Origin: Gemmatimonadota bacterium
GTDB taxonomy: Bacteria; JAAXHH01
Reading direction: 5' to 3'
Assembly (NCBI GenBank): GCA_026705925.1
Contig: JAPOZT010000034.1
Span: 280,069 to 344,068 of the forward strand
Length of the DNA: 64,000 nt
Part shown: positions 59,722 through 64,000 of the stretch, piece after piece
Layout: every line of letters begins with the position of its first letter
How positions within the stretch are numbered: the stretch's first letter is position 1
The notes under the pieces: model-generated
Seen by the model: the letters and a program-made list of their open reading frames with translations, nothing else
The model's database searches: none
What the model was told of the DNA's origin: nothing
Made by a program: the position numbers and the translations under genes

Positions 59722-60369
59722 GACCCCGGCGTCCGTCTCCTCGCCCTTGATGATCTCGCCCTTGCAGATCCACACCTTGATGCCGATGCACCCGTAGGTG
59801 GTGTGGGCGGTGGACCGCGCGTAGTCGATGTCCGCCCGGAGCGTGTGAAGCGGTACGCGTCCGTCGTTGAAGGACTCGGTCCGGGCCATCTCCGCGCCGC
59901 CGAGTCGGCCGCCGCAGGTGATCTTGATGCCCTCGGCGCCCATGCGCATGGCCGCGGTGATGGATTTCTTCATGGCCCTGCGGAAACTGATCCGCTGTTC
60001 GATCTGCCGGGCGATGCTGTCGCCGATCAACTGGGCGTCCAGTTCCGGACGGCGGATTTCCTGTATGTTGATGTAGATCTCTTTACCCGTCAGATGCTGA
60101 AGTTCATCTCTGAGCTTGTCCACCTCGGCGCCCTTGCGGCCGATCACGATGCCGGGGCGGGCCGTGTGTATGGTAATGGTGGCCTTCTGCGGCGCCCGCT
60201 CGATCTCGACCTTGGCGATGCCGGCGCGCGAGAGGCGGCTCTTGACGTAACGGCGGATCATGAGGTCTTCCTGGAGCAGATCCGCCATGTTTCGGTCGGA
60301 ATACCAGTTGGACTGCCAGGTCTTGATCACGCCAAGACGGAAACCGATCGGATGTGTTTTCTGGCCCAC
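59704..60369 (-). CDS. rpsC: 30S ribosomal protein S3
   Basis: A 221-residue mRNA-entry protein: [20 protein letters not shown], the KH-domain [20 protein letters not shown] and the C-terminal [20 protein letters not shown]. Canonical. Confidence 0.97.
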   Translation of the reverse strand: MGQKTHPIGFRLGVIKTWQSNWYSDRNMADLLQEDLMIRRYVKSRLSRAGIAKVEIERAPQKATITIHTARPGIVIGRKGAEVDKLRDELQHLTGKEIYINIQEIRRPELDAQLIGDSIARQIEQRISFRRAMKKSITAAMRMGAEGIKITCGGRLGGAEMARTESFNDGRVPLHTLRADIDYARSTAHTTYGCIGIKVWICKGEIIKGEETDAGVGQATL

Positions 60370-60457
60370 TTGGTCAACTCCTGTCGTCGGAACCTGCCGG
60401 GTGGATGGCCACCTGAGTCTGGCCGATCCGGTCCGTGCCGTTCCGGGCTGGTCTAGC

Positions 60458-60796
60458 CTAGTCGGCGACCACCACGGTGATATGGCTGGTGCGCTTCCGG
60501 ATCGTGGACGCGCTGCCGCGGGGGCCGTAATGGATGCGTTTCATGACCGGACCGCCGTCGACGTAAACGGTCTTGATCTTCAGGTCCTCGATATCCAGCG
60601 TATGTTCGTCGTCCACGTTCATGGCGTTCGCTGTCGCGGAACGCACGGTCTTCTCGAGCGGCCGGGCGCACGCCTTGGGTACGAACTGCAGTATGTTCAG
60701 GGCTTCCTGCACGGACCGGCCGCGGATCATGTCCGCCACCTGGCGTATCTTGCGTGCGGAGCCGCGTACCTGCCGCGCCGTTGCACGGGCTTCCAT
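60458..60796 (-). CDS. rplV: 50S ribosomal protein L22
   Basis: A 112-residue protein: [20 protein letters not shown] and the extended hairpin ending [21 protein letters not shown]22 lines the exit tunnel. Confidence 0.96.
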   Translation of the reverse strand: MEARATARQVRGSARKIRQVADMIRGRSVQEALNILQFVPKACARPLEKTVRSATANAMNVDDEHTLDIEDLKIKTVYVDGGPVMKRIHYGPRGSASTIRKRTSHITVVVAD

Positions 60797-60827
60797 CTAT
60801 CTGTTCTCCCCAGTTCCTTGCGTCCGG

Positions 60828-61115
60828 TTACTTAAGCTGCGTGGACCGTTCCGTGACCCGTCCGCTGTGCCCCCGGTAGGTGCGCGTCGGCGCGAATTCA
60901 CCGAGCTTGTGGCCCACCATGTTCTCCGAGATGTAGACCGGAATGAACTTGTTGCCGTTGTGTATGGCCAGCGTGTGGCCGACGAAGTCCGGCGTGATCG
61001 TGCTGGCGCGGGCCCAGGTGCGGACCACCCGCTTCTCGCCGGTCCGGTTCAGTTCGTCGATCTTCTTCTTGACGCTGTCGTCAATGTACGGCCCCTTCTT
61101 GACCGAACGCCCCAT
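60828..61115 (-). CDS. rpsS: 30S ribosomal protein S19
   Basis: A 95-residue protein: [40 protein letters not shown] and [20 protein letters not shown]. Two consecutive ATGs exist; the second (61115) has better spacing from GGAGG. Confidence 0.96.
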   Translation of the reverse strand: MGRSVKKGPYIDDSVKKKIDELNRTGEKRVVRTWARASTITPDFVGHTLAIHNGNKFIPVYISENMVGHKLGEFAPTRTYRGHSGRVTERSTQLK

Positions 61116-61141
61116 CATTGCCTCCCGCGATCTACCTTCGA

Positions 61142-61966
61142 CTATTTACGCCGCTTGATGATCTGCGAATCCGATTTCTTGTTCTTCTTACGTGTCCGCA
61201 AGCCCTTGGTCTTCTTTCCCCACGGGGACACGGGATGCCGCCCGCCCGAACTCTTGCCCTCGCCGCCGCCCATAGGGTGATCTACCGGGTTCTTCGCCAC
61301 GCCGCGGGAATAGCCGCGCCGCCCCAGCCACCGGGCGCGCCCGGCCTTGCCGAGCGATATGTTCTCGTGGTCCGTATTGCCCACCTGACCGATCGTGGCG
61401 GAACAGGCCTCGGGCACCCGCCGAATTTCCCCGGAGGGCAGGCGCAACTGGGCAAAGCCGCCGTCCCGCGACATCAACTGGGCGGCCCCGCCGGCGGACC
61501 TTACGAGCTGTCCGCCGCGCCCGGGCGTGAGCTCGATGTTGTGCAGCATCGTACCCAGGGGGATGTGATCCAGGGGCATATGGTTGCCGCTCCGGATCTC
61601 CGACTGGCTTCCGGACATGACCGTATGGCCCACCGACAGGTCGAGCGGCGCGAGGATGTAGCGCTTCTCGCCGTCCGCGTAGTGCAGCAGCGCGATCCGC
61701 GCCGAACGGTTCGGATCGTACTCGATGGCATGGACCCTGGCCGGGACGCCGGTCTTGTCGCGCCGGAAATCGATGACGCGGTAGCGCCGCTTGTGGCCGC
61801 CGCCGCGGTGGCGGGCCGTCGTCCGTCCCAGGTTGTTCCGCCCGCCCGATTTCTTCAGGGGACGGACGAGGGAGGACTCCGGCGTTTCCTTCGTGATCTC
61901 CTTGAAGGAGGACACGGTCTTGAACCGCTGGCCGGGGGTCTTGGGTCTGAATGTGCGTACTGCCAT
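61142..61966 (-). CDS. rplB: 50S ribosomal protein L2
   Basis: A 274-residue peptidyl-transferase-centre protein: [40 protein letters not shown] and the conserved [23 protein letters not shown] 61966 is the family start. Confidence 0.97.
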   Translation of the reverse strand: MAVRTFRPKTPGQRFKTVSSFKEITKETPESSLVRPLKKSGGRNNLGRTTARHRGGGHKRRYRVIDFRRDKTGVPARVHAIEYDPNRSARIALLHYADGEKRYILAPLDLSVGHTVMSGSQSEIRSGNHMPLDHIPLGTMLHNIELTPGRGGQLVRSAGGAAQLMSRDGGFAQLRLPSGEIRRVPEACSATIGQVGNTDHENISLGKAGRARWLGRRGYSRGVAKNPVDHPMGGGEGKSSGGRHPVSPWGKKTKGLRTRKKNKKSDSQIIKRRK

Positions 61967-62010
61967 AACTTGTATTCCTCTTCGGGTCACGCTCGGTCAC
62001 GACCCGGCGG

Positions 62011-62304
62011 TCAGGTTCCCGTGTACAGGTCGATGATGTCGCCGTCGGCGAGTTTCACGATGGCCTTCTTCCAGTCGGGCCGGCGTCCCTCGAAACGTCC
62101 GAGACGCTTTACCTTGCCCTTCATGCGGAGCGTGCGCACCGACTCGACCTGCACGTCGAAGATCTCTTCGATGGCCCGCTTGATTTCCAGCTTGTTCACG
62201 TCCCTGGCCACTTCGAACACGTACTTGTTATGCTCTTCCTGAAGCACGTGGTTCTTCTCCGTCACCAGGGGGCGCGACACGATGGCCCGTGGGTCCTTCG
62301 TCAT
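62011..62304 (-). CDS. rplW: 50S ribosomal protein L23
   Basis: A 97-residue protein: [20 protein letters not shown] and [23 protein letters not shown] 62304 overlaps the rplD stop by four bases and follows GGAGGAGG. Confidence 0.96.
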   Translation of the reverse strand: MTKDPRAIVSRPLVTEKNHVLQEEHNKYVFEVARDVNKLEIKRAIEEIFDVQVESVRTLRMKGKVKRLGRFEGRRPDWKKAIVKLADGDIIDLYTGT

Positions 62305-62933
62305 GATTTCAACGCCTCCTCCACCTGCTTCAGTCCTTCGCGCGTAAAGATGAGGCAGTCGCTGCGCAGTATCTCGTGCACGTGGGTGTCCGTGGCCACG
62401 TTGATGTCCACGTCGACGATGTTGCGGCAGGACTTGTACACGGCGTCGTCGCTTCGGTCCATGAGCACCAGGCATTTCCTGTCGCGCACGTTCATGTTGG
62501 ACAGCACGGAAACCATCTGCCGCGTCTTCGGCGCATCGAACTCGAGCGACTCGATCACGAGCACGGAACCGCTCTGCGCGCGGGTCGAAAGCACGGACTT
62601 GAGCGCGAGGCGCCGCACCTTCTTCGGTATCTCGTACCGGTAGCTGCGGGGCTTCGGCCCGTGGGCCCTTCCGCCCCCGATGCGGACCGGGGACCGCCGC
62701 GAGCCCATGCGCGCGCGGCCCAGTCCTTTCTGCCTGAACATCTTCTTTCCGGTGTAGGACACTTCCGAACGGGTCTGCGCGCTGGCCGTGCCCTGCCGCT
62801 GGTTGGCACGGTACATCTTTTCCGCTTCGTACATGGCGTGCGCGTTGGCGGAAATGCCGAAGACCGATTCTTCGAGATCGATCTGGCCCTGTTCCGTCCC
62901 GTCGCTGTTGAACAACTTCGCTACTACCGGCAT
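62301..62933 (-). CDS. rplD: 50S ribosomal protein L4
   Basis: A 210-residue protein. [40 protein letters not shown] and [20 protein letters not shown] are canonical for the extended loop. In other bacteria L4 represses the S10 operon. Start ATG 62933. Confidence 0.96.
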   Translation of the reverse strand: MPVVAKLFNSDGTEQGQIDLEESVFGISANAHAMYEAEKMYRANQRQGTASAQTRSEVSYTGKKMFRQKGLGRARMGSRRSPVRIGGGRAHGPKPRSYRYEIPKKVRRLALKSVLSTRAQSGSVLVIESLEFDAPKTRQMVSVLSNMNVRDRKCLVLMDRSDDAVYKSCRNIVDVDINVATDTHVHEILRSDCLIFTREGLKQVEEALKS

Positions 62934-62971
62934 GATTTCTCCCAACCTGACTTCAGGTCCCGGCCAGCCGC

Positions 62972-63595
62972 CTACCCGGCCCGGTTGATCAATACGTATC
63001 CGTTCCGGTGTCCCGGCACCGCACCCTTCACCAGGAGGATGTTCTTCTCGGCGTCCACGGCGACCACCTCCAGGTTCCTCACGGTCACGCGCTTGTTGCC
63101 CATCCGTCCGCCCATGCGGGTGCCCTTGAAGACCTTGGACGGCGTCGCGCTCTGCCCGATCGATCCGGGATGGCGCCAGCGGTCGCTTTGTCCGCGGGTC
63201 TTGTCGCCGCCGCGGAATCCGTAGCGCTTGACGACGCCCTGGAACCCACGGCCCTTGAAGTAACCCGTCACGTCCACAAGTTCGCCGGTCTCGAAAATGT
63301 CCGCGCCGACGACCTGGCCGGGTTCGCAGGCCTCGATGTCCTCCACCTCGACCTCCCGGACGATGCGCTGCGGTTCGACCTTCGCCTTCTTGAAGTGGCC
63401 CTGCAGCGGCCGCGTCGTCTGCTTCTCCTTCTTCGCTTCGAAACCGATCTGCGCGGCCTCGTAGCCGTCGCGTTCCAGCGTCTTCACCTGGGTGACGTAA
63501 CAGGGACCCGCCTCGATCACCGTGACCGGCACCGCGTCGCCGTTCTCGGCGAAGACCTGGCTCATCCCGATTTTCCTGCCGATCAGTCCGTGCAT
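62972..63595 (-). CDS. rplC: 50S ribosomal protein L3
   Basis: A 207-residue protein: MHGLIGRKIGMSQVFAENGD, VTGYFKGRGFQGVVKRYGFR and HPGSIGQSATPSKVFKGTRM with GGRMGNKRVTVRNLEVV. Canonical. Confidence 0.97.
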   Translation of the reverse strand: MHGLIGRKIGMSQVFAENGDAVPVTVIEAGPCYVTQVKTLERDGYEAAQIGFEAKKEKQTTRPLQGHFKKAKVEPQRIVREVEVEDIEACEPGQVVGADIFETGELVDVTGYFKGRGFQGVVKRYGFRGGDKTRGQSDRWRHPGSIGQSATPSKVFKGTRMGGRMGNKRVTVRNLEVVAVDAEKNILLVKGAVPGHRNGYVLINRAG

Positions 63596-63607
63596 CTCTT
63601 TAGACTC

Positions 63608-63925
63608 CTACACCCTGATTTCCACGTCCACGCCGGCGGGCAGGTCCAGCTTCAGGAGCGCGTCCACCGTCTGCTGCGACGTGTCATAGATATCGATCAG
63701 GCGCTTGTGCACGCGCGTTTCGAACTGTTCCCGCGACTTCTTGTCGATAAAGGGAGAGCGCAGGACGGTATACACGGTCCGTTTCGTCGGCAGCGGTATG
63801 GGTCCCATGACCCGCGCGCCGGCCCGCTGCGCCGCCTGGGTGATCTCCCTGGCCGACTTGTCCAGCATGGCGTGGTCGCAGGCCTTCAGCCTGATCCTGA
63901 TCTTCTGGTCCGCCTGGTTGGCCAT
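63608..63925 (-). CDS. rpsJ: 30S ribosomal protein S10
   Basis: A 105-residue protein: [40 protein letters not shown] and the C-terminal [13 protein letters not shown]. It heads the S10 cluster, 20 bases after tuf. Confidence 0.97.
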   Translation of the reverse strand: MANQADQKIRIRLKACDHAMLDKSAREITQAAQRAGARVMGPIPLPTKRTVYTVLRSPFIDKKSREQFETRVHKRLIDIYDTSQQTVDALLKLDLPAGVDVEIRV

Positions 63926-63945
63926 GACGGCCTCCTTCTCCCTTG

Positions 63946-64000
63946 CTACTCGATGACTTCGGTGACGACGCCCGCGCCGACGGTCCTGCCGCCTTCGCGG
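63946..64000 (-). CDS. tuf: Elongation factor Tu, C-terminal end (runs off the right edge)
   Basis: The last codons read [17 protein letters not shown] before TAG at 63946-63948, the typical EF-Tu C-terminus. Its position upstream of rpsJ is the expected str-S10 junction. The rest lies outside the window. Confidence 0.9.
   Translation of the reverse strand, partial: REGGRTVGAGVVTEVIE

Overview
The window is high-GC bacterial chromosomal DNA. Three things suggest the FCB side of the bacterial tree: an SprA-type outer-membrane protein at the left edge, a fused SecD-SecF, and a zinc-type S4/S14/L36 ribosomal set. The many small dehydrogenase/amidohydrolase genes and the collagen-like lipoproteins would fit an uncultivated lineage such as Latescibacterota. 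That placement is inference; no rRNA or tRNA gene is visible to settle it.

Layout. 1-3192: the N-terminal 1064 codons of a SprA-like protein (minus). 3.4-8.2 kb: a tiny membrane protein, then a sulfur-carrier/cofactor operon on the plus strand (moaD, moaE, a cysteine-desulfurase homologue without the PLP lysine, tusA-like, mrp, and an MnmA-like PP-loop protein). 8.4-9.0 kb: a DinJ/YafQ toxin-antitoxin pair with its own promoter and operator. 9.0-18.6 kb: metabolic genes (esterase, three amidohydrolase-fold proteins, NRAMP-like transporter, phosphoribosyltransferase, HAD phosphatase, class III aminotransferase, Gfo/Idh oxidoreductase). 18.6-28.7 kb: an accessory stretch with very small membrane/coiled-coil proteins, an ApaH-like phosphatase, two collagen-like lipoproteins (one carrying a trypsin-like protease, one carrying Ig-like domains and a perfect 54-bp x4 repeat), a PEGA lipoprotein, a dead IS3-type transposase, a solitary ketosynthase and a tyrosine recombinase.

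28.7-39.1 kb (minus): a YyaL/DUF255 protein, a Gfo/Idh oxidoreductase, an amidinotransferase-fold hydrolase, ligA, secDF, and a coiled-coil lipoprotein driven by a perfect consensus promoter. 39.2-39.9 kb: a DUF1801 protein and an orphan VapB-like antitoxin that still carries the first dozen codons of a lost VapC. 40.2-44.8 kb (plus): a MurG fused to HEAT repeats, an MraY with an altered HHH motif, and a VWA protein. 45-48.5 kb: a Fic protein preceded by inverted repeats, a uracil-DNA glycosylase-like protein and an ammonium transporter.

48.7-64 kb (minus): the complete tuf-S10-spc-alpha ribosomal superoperon, read from the right edge: tuf (3' end), rpsJ, rplC, rplD, rplW, rplB, rpsS, rplV, rpsC, rplP, rpmC, rpsQ, rplN, rplX, rplE, rpsN, rpsH, rplF, rplR, rpsE, rpmD, rplO, secY, adk, infA, rpmJ, rpsM, rpsK, rpsD, rpoA, rplQ. 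The map gene often found between adk and infA is absent.

Two patterns cut across the annotation. First, many spacers are made of short tandem duplications that often copy the last codons and stop of the upstream gene (moaD, rpmD, rpsQ, rpsC, mraY and the amidinotransferase gene; other spacers carry repeats without the stop). Second, the PEGA lipoprotein and the Ig-like collagen lipoprotein share a 20-bp promoter-region motif at almost the same distance from their starts, plus a second shared ~21-bp repeat further upstream.
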